Source: Blastomyces gilchristii SLH14081
Lineage: Eukaryota > Ascomycota > Eurotiomycetes > Onygenales > Ajellomycetaceae
DNA: 64,000 nt
Assembly: GCF_000003855.2 (NCBI RefSeq)
Contig: NW_003101676.1
Coordinates: 2,862,796-2,926,795 of the forward strand
Direction: 5' to 3'
The notes below the pieces were generated by a model. It saw only the letters and a list, made by a program, of their open reading frames with translations. It had not been told where the DNA came from and did no database searches. The position numbers and the translations under genes are program-made. Position 1 is the stretch's first letter. Each line of letters opens with the position of its first letter. Of the stretch, positions 12,400 to 23,259 are shown piece by piece.

Positions 12400-14060
12400 A
12401 TGAGTTTCTATTAAGATAAACAGTTCACAGTGTATACAAGAGAAGAAGAAATCATACTCTCATTAAAGCTAAAAAACAAGAAAATAAACAGAGCTATAAA
12501 CACAATTTAGAGATTAATAAAGAAAAAATAAAGAAAACTCACACTTACATTCTCAATATCTATGATACTCAACTTCTTCACAACTATCAATTTTCTTCTT
12601 TAAAGAAGTAGAGAGTATTATATCTGTGATACAGATAATTGTTGTATTTGATGTAAAGATTATCAGAAATGCACAGACTTCAGAGAAGCTGAATATCAGA
12701 GTATATATAGTTGTGACAGAGTCTTGAGAGCTGACTGTCTGTGCATGTGATCAGATATCTCTTACAAAGCTGTGTTCACTTTCTCAGTTATGCTGAAGTA
12801 TTCAGTCTGAAAACAATTGAGATGTGAAGAGAAAGCTCATCTATTCAGATCAACTCTTATTGTGAATTCATGACATTCACATTGTCTTGATTATCTGAAT
12901 TTTGTAGATACTCAGAGACTCATCTCTCATTGATAATGAGATTGTGAAAATGTGCTGTGGCGTGAGAATCATTGATAGAGAACCTAGGTATATTTGCATA
13001 TATCTGATCAGAGATTGTGTGAGCAGAGAGAAGGTGATTGTAGACCTGTGAGGCTGCAGAAGACACTGACAACACTGAGAGCTTTGCAAGAACTGTCAGT
13101 TAGAGTCTGTAAGAAATTACTTATGAGAAGACTTACAGCAAAGAAGAGAACTGCACTGCTTAGAGCCAGGAGCTGGCCTGAAAGAGACATGAGATTGACT
13201 GCTGGCCTGAAGATCAGATGCAGTGACAGAGCTGAAGAAGATAAAGATACAGTTGTGAGTAACAGCATCTTCACTTCATCAGCTGATAAAAAGTGATCAG
13301 AGAAGTCACAGAGACACTCATGAGAAGCTCAGTAGCAGTCAGACATTGTTTATGAAGATGTTGAAATTGAAAAAAATTTTATTCTTGAGAAGTTCTTGAA
13401 TCAATATGCAGACATTGTCAGAAACACTCTCTCTCTGTTATCTGAGTGAAAATACTTCATAGATGAATAAAGATACTCACAGTTTATAAAGATGAGAGCT
13501 ATTACAGAAAAAGAGAAAAGAAGATGAGATTTCATAGACAGATCTGAAATATTTATACTACTCTAGAGAGATTTGCTTACACTGTGAATGATTTCATGAA
13601 ATAGTCAGATCACTCTAGTAAATAAGAGTGATTATGAATCACAGGCCTGAATCTTTCTATATGACTACAAAGAGTAATTGCAGACTGTGAACATCTTGAT
13701 TCTACAATTCTACAGAGTTAATGAAAGAATGAAAAATTCCTCACAATTCTACAGTGTCAAAGAACAATGATTTATAAGAATGAGTGAAATATCAACTTGT
13801 GAATACTTCTCTTTGATGAGAGTGATCTCACAGAGAGTAATTTATCTGTGAGATGAATCTGTGTAATAATCATATAAGAATTTTATGAAAATGATTGAGA
13901 GTCAACTGAAACTCTTCTGTATGAAAGATGTGAGATGAATCTGTGTAATAGTCAGAGAAGAATCTGTAGATTACAAAGAATCTCACAGAATAAGAAACTG
14001 AGTAACAGACTTTTTTTTCTTTATAGTAATAAGGGATTTTTCCTCACTGAGGTTTTTTAT
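12400..14060 (+). pseudogene. Element B extra region downstream of pol (unknown function)
   Basis: About 1.6 kb lies between the end of the chromodomain and the polypurine tract (AGAGAGAGGGGGATA, before 14164). It is coding-like. One frame reads from about 12.6 kb with stretches such as QIIVVFDVKIIRNAQ and EIVKMCCGVRIIDRE, and one frame is open for 100 codons at 12994-13296. Simple Gypsy elements end soon after integrase, so this is an additional ORF or a captured sequence. I do not recognise a domain. The same relative region exists in element E (about 33.8-35.4 kb, minus), even more eroded. Confidence 0.5.
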
Positions 14061-14163
14061 AGATGTGAAGAGTTTTTAGTGAGTATCACTGCAGTGCTGA
14101 GCTGATTCTATGAAGTCACTCAGTGAAAGACTTCATGGATGAAGTCTTAGAGAGAGGGGGATA

Positions 14164-14421
14164 TGTAAGAAATTCTGCTTCTTGCAGATTCTTTACCTCT
14201 ATTTCTATCTCTCATGTAATCAATAGAGCTAGCGGCTCTTGACTACACACAACTATATAGACTGAAGTTTATGAATACTATTCATAACTCAGCTTGAATG
14301 CTATTATACATTTGATCTCTATATTTTATCTTTCTACTGTGAATACTTCTAGTAGTTAACAGTACATATCACGCCAAGCTGTAAACACTCAAATAATCGC
14401 CTGCAAGCACTTATTCTTACA
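14164..14421 (+). repeat. 3' LTR of element B
   Basis: A 258-bp partner of 7173-7430, preceded by a purine tract and followed by the TSD CTTTC (14422-14426). Confidence 0.95.
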
Positions 14422-14426
14422 CTTTC

Positions 14427-16640
14427 AAAGAAGAAGAAGTTCATCTCAGAACATGTTATAAAGAGAGCCTTATAACAGTTCAGAGTTCTTATCATTCTTT
14501 TTCTCTAACTTAATACTGTGATTTACTTCAGAACCTGGTAAGAGAGATATGTTTATAATATTATCTTATCAGAAGACATCTAGATATTCATGATATTATT
14601 GAGAGAGTTTTGTATGAGAATCTGTTATTGTAATATAAGATAACTTTTCTAGAGCCTTTTTAATATCAGTCAGACTGATGAAATAGATTGATATATAATT
14701 CTACTATCAGTAAACTTATCAGTGACTCTGTCAGTGATTTTGATAATGACTTCTTTTTCAGAGTATTTCATAAGCATTGATAGAGATCTGTGTAAGATTC
14801 ATAGTCTTGTGAATATCATCTTCATGAATTCTATCATCATTAGAGAATATCAAGCTTCTGTTTCAAGCATTCAGTAAGATGCCTTGTTCAGATAGTCAGA
14901 TAAGTTCTAATATAAGATTATAATTAAGATTATCAACTTCATATGTGTAGATATCTTTACATTGATATTCTCTCATATCTATGTTTAGTTTTATCATATA
15001 ACAGATACAAACATCTTTCAGATCATCAAATTCTGCAAGAAGTTGAGATTTTGATAAAGAAATATACTGAAGGTTATAATGTCTTACAACTGAAGATTTT
15101 ATCATTGTATAGTGACATAGACTGCTGTCTATCATAGCTTTCATATTATACATATTATCAATCACAGTAGATACAAGAATCACATTCATTGTCATCTTCT
15201 CTTCAAATCATTATTATTCAATCTCTTCAAGCTTCTGTTTATGAATTTGAACAGAAGCTAATCTTTTCTCTGTTTCACTGAGATATTCTTATAGTTATCT
15301 TTCAAATCTTTCTTCACTGCAATGTGATTGACACAGATAGGCACTGATCTTTCTCTTAAGTGTGAAGACACATAGATCAATCAGCAGTTGAAAGCAATGT
15401 GTTCTGATCAGTTACAGTTGATACACACTTTACATTGACATTGATCAGTGACTTCTTTGAGAGTGATCTCAGGGACTTGAAAGCCTGTTTAAACAGTGAA
15501 AACTCTTGCTTGTATATAGACATTTGAATCTATTCAGTTCATGACCTCTGCATCATTGTTCTTCAGTATGAGTGTATAAGTGACTGAGATGTAATATCTT
15601 CTGTCACTGTTCTGTATACTCTTGAGCTTGATAAGATAATCATTCAATGTCTGAAGCTGTATGCAGAAGTCTTCATAAGTCTAATCTTTGTCTATACTTA
15701 TAAGAGTTTGTAAGAGTTTGAAAGTCAATGTCTTCTTAAGCATGCTAATCTTCATTCAATTCTTTCAAGATTAATTACCTGCTTCTAGAATCTTCATATT
15801 GAAATTAGAGATGAATGTTGTAAGAGAAGTGTTTCTCTATCAGATACTCTGTAATCAATTTAATACTTTCTATTGTATGACAGTGTCTCAGAACAGAATA
15901 TCAAGATATTTTATAATATTATCAGATATTTATAATGCTGATTCACATGCTTTTATTCATGAATAAAACTTCTGTTTCATGCAATTCTTCAATTATTCAT
16001 TGATATATTAATCTTAATTGATTAATGAACTGATGAAATCTTCATCTATACTCAGTTTCACAAGCATTTTCATCCTTCATAATGAGTAGAGAGTGAGATT
16101 GAAAGTATTGAAATATATAGAAGCATCTAAGCATTCTTTCAGTACTTCTATATTTGATTCTGTAGATGTTGAAATCACATGAGTTAATTATTAAATCTCT
16201 TCATATTGAAGTTATTGAGTTGCATGTATGTCTGCTATCTGTTACTGTTGTAATTTCAATATTACTCAGAGTCACTGTGACATTATATCTATGCTCACAT
16301 TTGAGAGTTTCATATTCTCATTAGACATGATTATATCAATTGTCAGATGTGTGATATCTGTGAAATCTGAAGAAGTGTAATCATATTCTTATATATCTGA
16401 GTGTCAGAACTCTCAAGTCTTTCACTGATATTCTCTTATAAGATCTTATTCTCTTCATAAGATCTTATTACAGAGTCAGAGTGACTGATGAGCAAGCTTC
16501 TATCTAAGAACTTAGTATCTACTTAACTATTTGACTGTTTCTTCATTTCTTACATATTATTACATGTTTGAATATCTCTCAATAAATAATCATTTCTAAT
16601 GAGAAGATGATGTGTGAATAATTGTTTTCTAATAAGAAGA
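14427..16640 (-). pseudogene. Element A gag, protease and RT N-terminus (broken)
   Basis: Minus strand. A CX2CX4HX4C zinc knuckle lies at 15384-15425 (CINCN-SEHIAFNC with one stop inside), marking gag. The 99-codon open stretch at 14896-15195 reads like a retropepsin (MIDSSL near the position of the IDSGA active site). Next to element B, GSEVNHSIKLE and LYNMF-DELLLL match the N-terminus of Gypsy RT and join the RT text on the far side of B at 7172. This confirms that B split one pol gene. Confidence 0.8.
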
Positions 16641-16658
16641 TGATGAATGTTTTTATAG

Positions 16659-16991
16659 TATAAGAGACCTACACTGAATAGATTGATATAATATTGATAG
16701 GTCTTATATAACAAAGATAAAAATGTTAAAGAAGGAAAGAAAGAGAAAGTGTGAGAATCAGTGATTGAGATGAATATTTATACATGTATGTGATGGTGTA
16801 CATGGTGGAGCTTCGAGGCAGAAGAATATACGCGCGTTTGTAGCAGCTGAGGATCGGTGATCGGGAATGGCCGAGAATCGGAGTGTATGTTACGCGCGTT
16901 CGTAGCGGCCGAGGATCGGTGATCGGAAATAGAAGAATCTATGAAGTGTAATGGAATAGTCTATATAATTGATCGGGCGCAGCCCGTCACA
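16659..16991 (-). repeat. LTR of element A (upstream, 5' LTR on minus strand), partly unmutated
   Basis: A 333-bp partner of 3988-4320, followed by the TSD GAGAA. Its right half (about 16800-16991) keeps many CpGs (CGCGCG, GGCCGAG, GATCGG), whereas its left end and the partner LTR have lost them. Hypermutation therefore faded towards the outer edge of this element. Confidence 0.93.
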
Positions 16992-17307
16992 GAGAATCTT
17001 ATATTTCTCAAGATCATCTTCACACATCTTGTCTGTGAAATCAATGAAGAGAATCATTAATTTCAGTGTTCTGTTCTTGATACTATTCAAGTAGCAGCAG
17101 AGTTCATCCTGGCCACACTTTTTAAGTGTATATTTTCTAATTATTCACATTTATATAGATATATACTGATTATTTATTAGATAATATTAAGACAATGACT
17201 CATCACAGCTGTGTTACTCTCACTATAAGAGATATACAGTTAATAATAAACATTGTAAAGACTCTGAGAAGTAAGTATTTTAAGAATACTATGACTCTGT
17301 GATTTTG

Positions 17308-17474
17308 ATTTTTTTTTTGTTTTTATTTTTTATTTCTTTCTCTTTCTTTCTCTTTTTTTCTTTCTCTTCTTTTTTTCTTTCTCTTTTTTTTTTTTTTTTT
17401 TTTTTTTGTTGTGATTTTTTCTTGTTGTTTTATTTTTTATTTTTTATTATTTTTTTGTATTTTATATTTTTTTT
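17308..17474. repeat. Poly-T / pyrimidine-rich low-complexity tract
   Basis: About 165 bp almost entirely of T with scattered C (TTTC and CTTT units). It could be the reverse complement of a retroposon A-tail, but no flanking duplication is visible. Confidence 0.85.
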
Positions 17475-19463
17475 TTAATTAAAATGATATTAATTATAAT
17501 CTGTATTTAGAAAAGTAATAATATTTGATAATACTCTCTATTGAATTTTCAACAAATGAGTACTATGTTATGATATTATGTAAGTAAGAAATGATTTCAT
17601 AATCTCATTTAATATCATTTTCAATAATGAGATCAGAATGAAAATGTGACTAAGAATTTAAATATATTCTTTATCTAAGACTAGATTTTTAATTGAAAAG
17701 TGAATCTGAGATCTTTAATATTTGAAATAACATGATTTGAAATCAATGTAATGAATATAAATTATGATCAGAAGTAATACTTTTAGATAATATGACAACT
17801 GTAAAGTTTGATTCTGGTCTCAGACACGGTCACACGGTCAGTCTAATTACAACACATACAAGGCTTCTCAGAAAGAGAGAGAGAGACACAGAGAAATACA
17901 GAAAGCAGAACACAGTATGTGAACAGCTCATTTTCACAACAACATCTCAGATAAGACATACAAGTCTTATATCTATGAGTGTAAAAGAGTACAACATTCA
18001 TATTCTCATTTCTGAAAACATAGATATTCTTCACCTGCATCACAAAGTCAGATGATAAATATCAGAGAATAGACTGATACAGATCAATTATTTCAAAGAT
18101 ATTTATTAGAGTAGATATATCTGTAATATTGAATTTAATAATTATAAAAAGTTTCTTAATATCTGTGAACATTACAACTTTATATATAATAAAACTCATA
18201 ATAATTTCTTCTAAGAATAGAAAAATCAGCATCAGAAAGAAAAGATGAAAAAGTAATAGACTTATAATTTTAACACTGTTGAGAGAAAGAATGATTCTCT
18301 AATATGAATAAATAATTGTCTCATTACAAATATTTAAAATAAATATAATAATTAGCATCTGTGACTGAGCTTCAGATAGTTGTGTCATATACTGTCTTTG
18401 TATAATAAATTATTCTAGAGATTAGTAAGAAGAATGAGAGTGTATATACTGAGAAATGTGATTCACTGAGTCTATACAATATCTTCTTGAAACAGGAAGA
18501 GCTAGTAACAAAGGCAGTAGTGAGAGCAGAAGTAGTAGAAGTAGAGGTTATGAAAACAGAGATAGCAGAAGCAGGAGAACCAGATACAGAGACAGATATA
18601 AGAGATTGAGAGAAAGTAGCAGAGAAAGAAACAGAGAGAGTAGAGAAGAATGTGAAAAACTCAGTTATACATGACATAGACAATTTCTTCATTATCACAT
18701 TCTTTAAGTTTTCAATTAATAATTCAACATTGAGATGTTTACTATTATCAGCAGACACAGATCTGTCAATACATGAAGATTCTACATAAATAAAAATAAA
18801 TATATCAGCATCTGTGTTCATGTAAAATTATGTCAGAGAACACAATTAGAAGCTCACTGAGAAGAAAAATAATTAAGAGTATATAAGAAGATAAAGAAGA
18901 TGTGTCATTCATAATAATACATTCTGATAATTATTAGAAGAAAACAAGTTCTGATCATGTTTCATAATGTGTTATACTTACTGCTAATGAACTGCCTGAT
19001 ATAAGTACTACAATAGTGCTTATTATAAGAATAAGAAATCATTGTCAGAAATATATACAATGTAATAGATAAACAGACAGAAGGTATTAAACAGAAGAAG
19101 AAGCAGAAATCTTAAATAAGATAGTAATATTTAATGATGATAATGATGAAGAAGATGATTGAAGAATGAGAAAAATTAGTAAATAAGTAATGTAATATAG
19201 TGAAAGTTTCTTTGTAAGAGTGTACACAGAATGCTAGTCAAATCAGAGATAGATTACATAATTATGAATACTAGTGACACACTAATCCGCATGAAGCTAG
19301 AACAGATATCATAGTCATGTGAGTGTGACTGAATCTAGTGAGAGAGAATGTAATTCAGAAGAATGTACAATCATCAGATAATAACACAGCCGCTTCTGAA
19401 CTTGCTTACAAATGTAAAGAGGTCATAGCGGCCACCAATTAATTTAGTGTACAGTATATAAGA

Positions 19464-19495
19464 AGCCGGCGTACGCCTGTAATTGTACGCTGGCT
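19464..19495. other. CpG-retaining hairpin near the broken end of element D
   Basis: AGCCGGCGTAC (19464-19474) and GTACGCTGGCT (19485-19495) form an 11-bp stem with one mismatch (a C-to-T change) around a 10-nt loop. It lies in a short patch with normal CpG content, about 20 bp left of the point where element D begins. It may belong to a transposon end that truncated D. Confidence 0.5.
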
Positions 19496-19516
19496 CAAGC
19501 AACTTTTGAATCACAA

Positions 19517-20879
19517 TATCAAGATATGATATAAGATTTATCTTGAAGATGATGTAACAGTGCTGTACAGACTTCTTTACAACTTGTCTGTAAAGAAATT
19601 GAATGTTCTGTGCAAATATCTTGAGAAAGTGCAATTAAAGAACTGAATATACTTATCAAAGAGTTCAGCAGAAGCATCTATACTCTTTATACTTAAGAAG
19701 AATGATAGACTACATCTATATATAGACTACAAAGATCTTAATAAGATGACAGTTAAGAATTACTATTCATTATTATTAATTGATGAGATGATTGATTAAT
19801 TATCTGAAGTAAGAGTGTTCTCAAAGATTGATATATAGAATATCTATCATAGAATTAGAGATAATGAAGATAATATTTGAAAAATAACTTTTCATATCAA
19901 GTACAGCAATTTTAAATATCTTGTTTTATCTTTTGATCTCTGTAACACTTCAGCCATCTTTTAGATCTATATAAATAAGACACTGTAAGACCTTGTCAAC
20001 ATCTTCTATATAGTATACTTGAACAACATTCTAATCTTCTTAAAAATAGAGAAAGAACATGATACTCATGTTCAAGAAGTGTTAAGTCACTTGAGATAGT
20101 ATCAACTCTATACAAATACTGAAAAATGCTCATTCTATATATAGAAGATTGATTTCTTAGATTATATTATTAAGATAAATGACATTTCAATAAATAGAAG
20201 CTGAGTCTCTGTTATTGAGAACTGACTGATGCTGTAAATGTATCATAAGATGCAGATATTTCTAGAGTTTATAAATTTCTACAGATAATTTATCTATACA
20301 TATTCACAGATTACTGTCCCTCTTACAGATCTGTTAAAGAGAAGTGTGAAAGATAGAAAAATAAGATTATTTATTCTTATCTAAGACACTGTACAGGCAT
20401 TTGCAGAATTGAAACAAGCTTTTACAGATGCTATAATACTGAATCACTTTAATTCTGACTTACTCAGTCAGTGTGAGACTGATATATCTGAGAATGAAGT
20501 CTATGAAATCTTTTCACAGTTAACACTGAAGATCTTTTAACATTGAAAGAATTAGAGAATAATAATCTCTGAAAATACAGATAATGAAATGCCTGTGAGA
20601 GAAGACTTTTTTACAGAGTTTATAAGACACTGTGAATGAAGATCAGTGATCTTCTTCTTCAAGAAGTTATCACTCATACAGAGAAGATATGATACACATA
20701 ATCAAGAGATGTTAGCAATTATTGAATTCTTTAAGATCTGATAACATTATCTTCAGAGTAGTAAGTACTTAGTACAAGTTCTCACTGATTATATAAATCT
20801 GTATTACTTCTTGACAATAAAGAGCTTGATAGAATATTAAGTCAGATAAATAAAGCTGCTTTCAGAGTATGATTTCTAT
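19517..20879 (+). pseudogene. Element D pol part 1: reverse transcriptase and RNase H start (broken)
   Basis: Plus-strand text includes a LHLYIDYKDLNK segment (the usual FCVDYRxLN motif), FSKIDI, the catalytic tetrad YLNN (20016-20027, canonical YxDD), and the RT thumb and RNase H entry near 20.4 kb (QCETDISENEVYEIFSQ). It stops at LLSEYDFYI just before element C. The sequence that normally follows (the ADALSRRPDY-like motif) reappears right after C at about 28.74 kb as SADMLSRQSDY. Confidence 0.85.
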
Positions 20880-20884
20880 ATCTG

Positions 20885-21417
20885 TGTAATATGGCGGAAC
20901 TGAAGCAGTGACTAGTCAGTGATGTCATGTAGAGATAGTTATTTAAAAAGCTGTATAAGTGAGCTTGACTATCTTGCTTAAATAGTGAGCTTATAGACTA
21001 CAGAATTATTGCAAGAATATCACAGATATAATACTTAGTATACTAAGAAGATTGTATGAGACACACAGTAACTCTTATATATATTTCAGTCAGAGAAAAA
21101 TGAATCACTGACTTCTTTAATGAGAAGTCAGCATCTAGCTATTCTATATAGATAATGAGTGAATACTCTTCTCTCATTTCATAAGTGAGAATAGTCAGAG
21201 TGATATCTCAGCAGTGTCTTATTATTAAGAAAGAGTAATCTACTGATCTTGTATAGAAGTAAGGTTCTTATATTTATCAATCAGATCTTTCTATGATATA
21301 TCTGAATAATATTATAGAGTGATTGAAAACTGGTTCAGATGAGATGAAATTATTCACATAAAAGTAATGAGTTATATGAAACTGTAACAGAGTCTTAACA
21401 TGACTGAGAATGTGATA
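20885..21417 (-). repeat. 3' LTR of element C (heavily mutated)
   Basis: A 533-bp direct partner of 28182-28714. It aligns without visible gaps over the parts compared. In the outer 200 bp nearly every CpG and CpC of the partner reads TpG/CpA or TpC here, and some CpA reads TpA. Confidence 0.95.
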
Positions 21418-21892
21418 ATATTCTTCTCTTTAAGAGCATAGTCTCTATACTCTCAAGATTATCAGATTAGAAATTATCTTTATTATATAATAACAGTTGT
21501 CAATCAATTGACAGTGCATGTGCTGCATGTGATACAAAGAAATAGATAAGTTTTTCTGCTAACTATATAAATCTTTCTTTGCTCATCTTCATTCAAATCA
21601 AACACATGATAAGTGAGTTTCTTATATATCAATTTAGAATGAGAAAAACATAGTTAACAAGTGACTTACAGATCTCTCATCATATTTCATTCTATATATA
21701 AAATTCTCTGCAAAAGTGATGTATTTTAGAGACAAAGCTAACAGTAGTGACAGGATTTTTTAAAAAGATCTCTCTTCTCTATGAAACATTTTTCTTTCTT
21801 TCTCTCTCAATTGTAACAGTGAGTGCATGAGAGTATTATTCTTGAAGAATAATAAAGAACTTATTCTGATGTTTTCTAGTGAATAAATGTCT

Positions 21893-22508
21893 TCATGGTG
21901 CGGACTGCGGCTCTGTGACTGTTAAGAAAGCCTGGTTGAAGGTGGAGATGATAGTGTTAACAGACTGCAGAAGCATTACTCTCATTGTCACATCTTCTTC
22001 TTCTTCTCCTTCTACTTCTCTTACAGCTGTGGTGATAGTCACTGTGCCTTGCAGTGAAGTGTCATTCCCTCTGTCAGTTAATTTATTCATGTTCAGTTCT
22101 TCCCCTGCTCTTCTCACTGCTGTTGCAATGCTGTCCTCTCTCTCAATCAACATGATAATGTATGACCCTGTGTGATCATTTAAAGAGAACTCTGAAAAGA
22201 GCTTGATTCTGGGAACAGTGGCTCTGAGAAGCTCAGTCTGTAGTTCCTCTTCTGTGACATGCCTGAGCTCTGCTCAGAATGCTACTAGGTTGAGTCTGCA
22301 GAGTTCTGCAGTTTCTTTGTCTTCTCTCTGTAAAGAGGCTTCAGTGCAGCTTCTGATCAGCATTACTACTTGTCTGTACTGTGCTAAGCAGCTGAAGAAG
22401 AGAGAGATCTTGTATATCTACTTCTTCTCTTACTTCTATTGTTTCTGTTGTATCTGTAACAACAACTTCTATCTCTCTGTAAGTATTATCTACTCTACAA
22501 GAAGACAT
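21893..22508 (-). pseudogene. Element C additional 3' ORF (unknown function)
   Basis: Downstream of the chromodomain, a coding-like region starts at an ATG (22506-22508, MSSCRVDNTYREIEVVV). It continues after one stop or shift as EEELQTELLRATVPRIKLF, and ends in an open stretch with an acidic block (VREVEGEEEEDVTM) at a stop near 21893. Element D carries the same text at 31.3-33.0 kb, including an EVEEEEEEEDI block, so it belongs to the family and is not a chance ORF. No catalytic motif is visible. A helical, charged, possibly coiled-coil protein is the most I can say. It is less eroded than the pol around it. Confidence 0.55.
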
Positions 22509-23259
22509 TGTGTCAGCTCTGATAAGAAGCCCAGGTACTCAAGCAGTACAGAGTGAGAATCTCAGAGCTTCAAGTGTTGATGAATTCTATCAAGACTGAG
22601 AAGGTCTTTCTTACTCATCTGCAAAAGAAGATGAAAGTGTGAATCTCTGAGATAAAAAAATACCTCAGAATGACTGATCTCAAGAAGAGATTAGTCAGCA
22701 TCACTGTTGAAAGCATCACAGAGATTAATTACTAATTAAAGAGAATCTCACTTCAATTGAAGTAGATAACTGAGATGCTTTATAAATTAATAAGTTAATA
22801 CTTTAAGTATCTCTTATACTCTTCTACAGCATGCTTCTCTACAGTGCTGCAGTACTAACTTCTTAACAGATAAAGATGTTAATGTCAGAGACTTTAACAG
22901 TGAAGAATGAGTTTGATAAGAATGTAATTATTAATAAGTAGACTCTGAGATTCTCTCTTTTTACTTTTTTAGTGAGCTGTGACCTCATTAAAATAGCAGC
23001 AGCTCACAGATCAATAATATCAATCTTTTTTATTAATTTCAAATATCTCTTTCTTTTCTTATTAATCACTTCAGGAATTTTACACTTGTATAGTCTCATT
23101 AAACTTCTAAAAAACTTCTTTGAGAGAAAATAGAAGAAGAGTACTACAGAGTCTACAAGACACTGACTTATTACTATGAGATTATCTCTAAAAAACTCTT
23201 TAAAAAAAATAAGAAGTCTTAAGTAGTATTTCTTGTTCAACATCTCTGATGTGTAATGA

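Larger units (their letters stand above)
7173..14421 (+). mobile_element. Element B: Gypsy-1 LTR retrotransposon nested in element A
   Basis: A complete 7,249-bp Ty3/Gypsy chromovirus on the plus strand. Its 258-bp LTRs lie at 7173-7430 and 14164-14421, begin TGTAAGAA and end TTCTTACA, and are flanked by the 5-bp duplication CTTTC (7168-7172 and 14422-14426). It split the reverse transcriptase of element A. Gag, protease, RT, RNase H, integrase and chromodomain follow in order, then a long 3' region of unknown function. The differences I see between its two LTRs are all transitions, consistent with C-to-T hypermutation. Element E (33511-41150) is a second copy of the same family. Confidence 0.95.
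3988..16991 (-). mobile_element. Element A: Gypsy-3 LTR retrotransposon, interrupted by element B
   Basis: A complete but hypermutated Ty3/Gypsy element on the minus strand. It is bounded by two 333-bp LTRs (3988-4320 and 16659-16991) and flanked by the 5-bp duplication GAGAA (3983-3987 and 16992-16996). Removing nested element B and its duplicated 5 bp leaves about 5.75 kb. The order on the minus strand is gag (about 16.6-15.3 kb, zinc knuckle at 15384-15425), protease (about 15.2-14.9), reverse transcriptase (split by B), RNase H, then integrase (about 5.6-4.4). All frames carry stops, so it is non-autonomous now. Confidence 0.93.
16997..19516. other. AT-rich, gene-less DNA between element A and element D
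   Basis: No intact gene. It holds a long pyrimidine tract (17308-17474), scattered short open frames without recognisable domains (the longest is 149 codons at 18372-18821 on the minus strand, serine-rich), and a small CpG-retaining patch with a hairpin near 19380-19500. The right limit is where similarity to the Gypsy-2 pol of element C begins. Confidence 0.6.

Noticed and set aside
17308..17474. A-tail of a LINE in reverse orientation
   Set aside because: Possible, but no target duplication or LINE reverse transcriptase is found next to it, so it is kept only as low-complexity sequence.
18372..18821. 149-codon open frame on the minus strand in the AT-rich block
   Set aside because: Serine/threonine low complexity, no domain and no start context. 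Sequences depleted in CpG and rich in TC and GA can stay open by chance in the frame where TGA does not occur.
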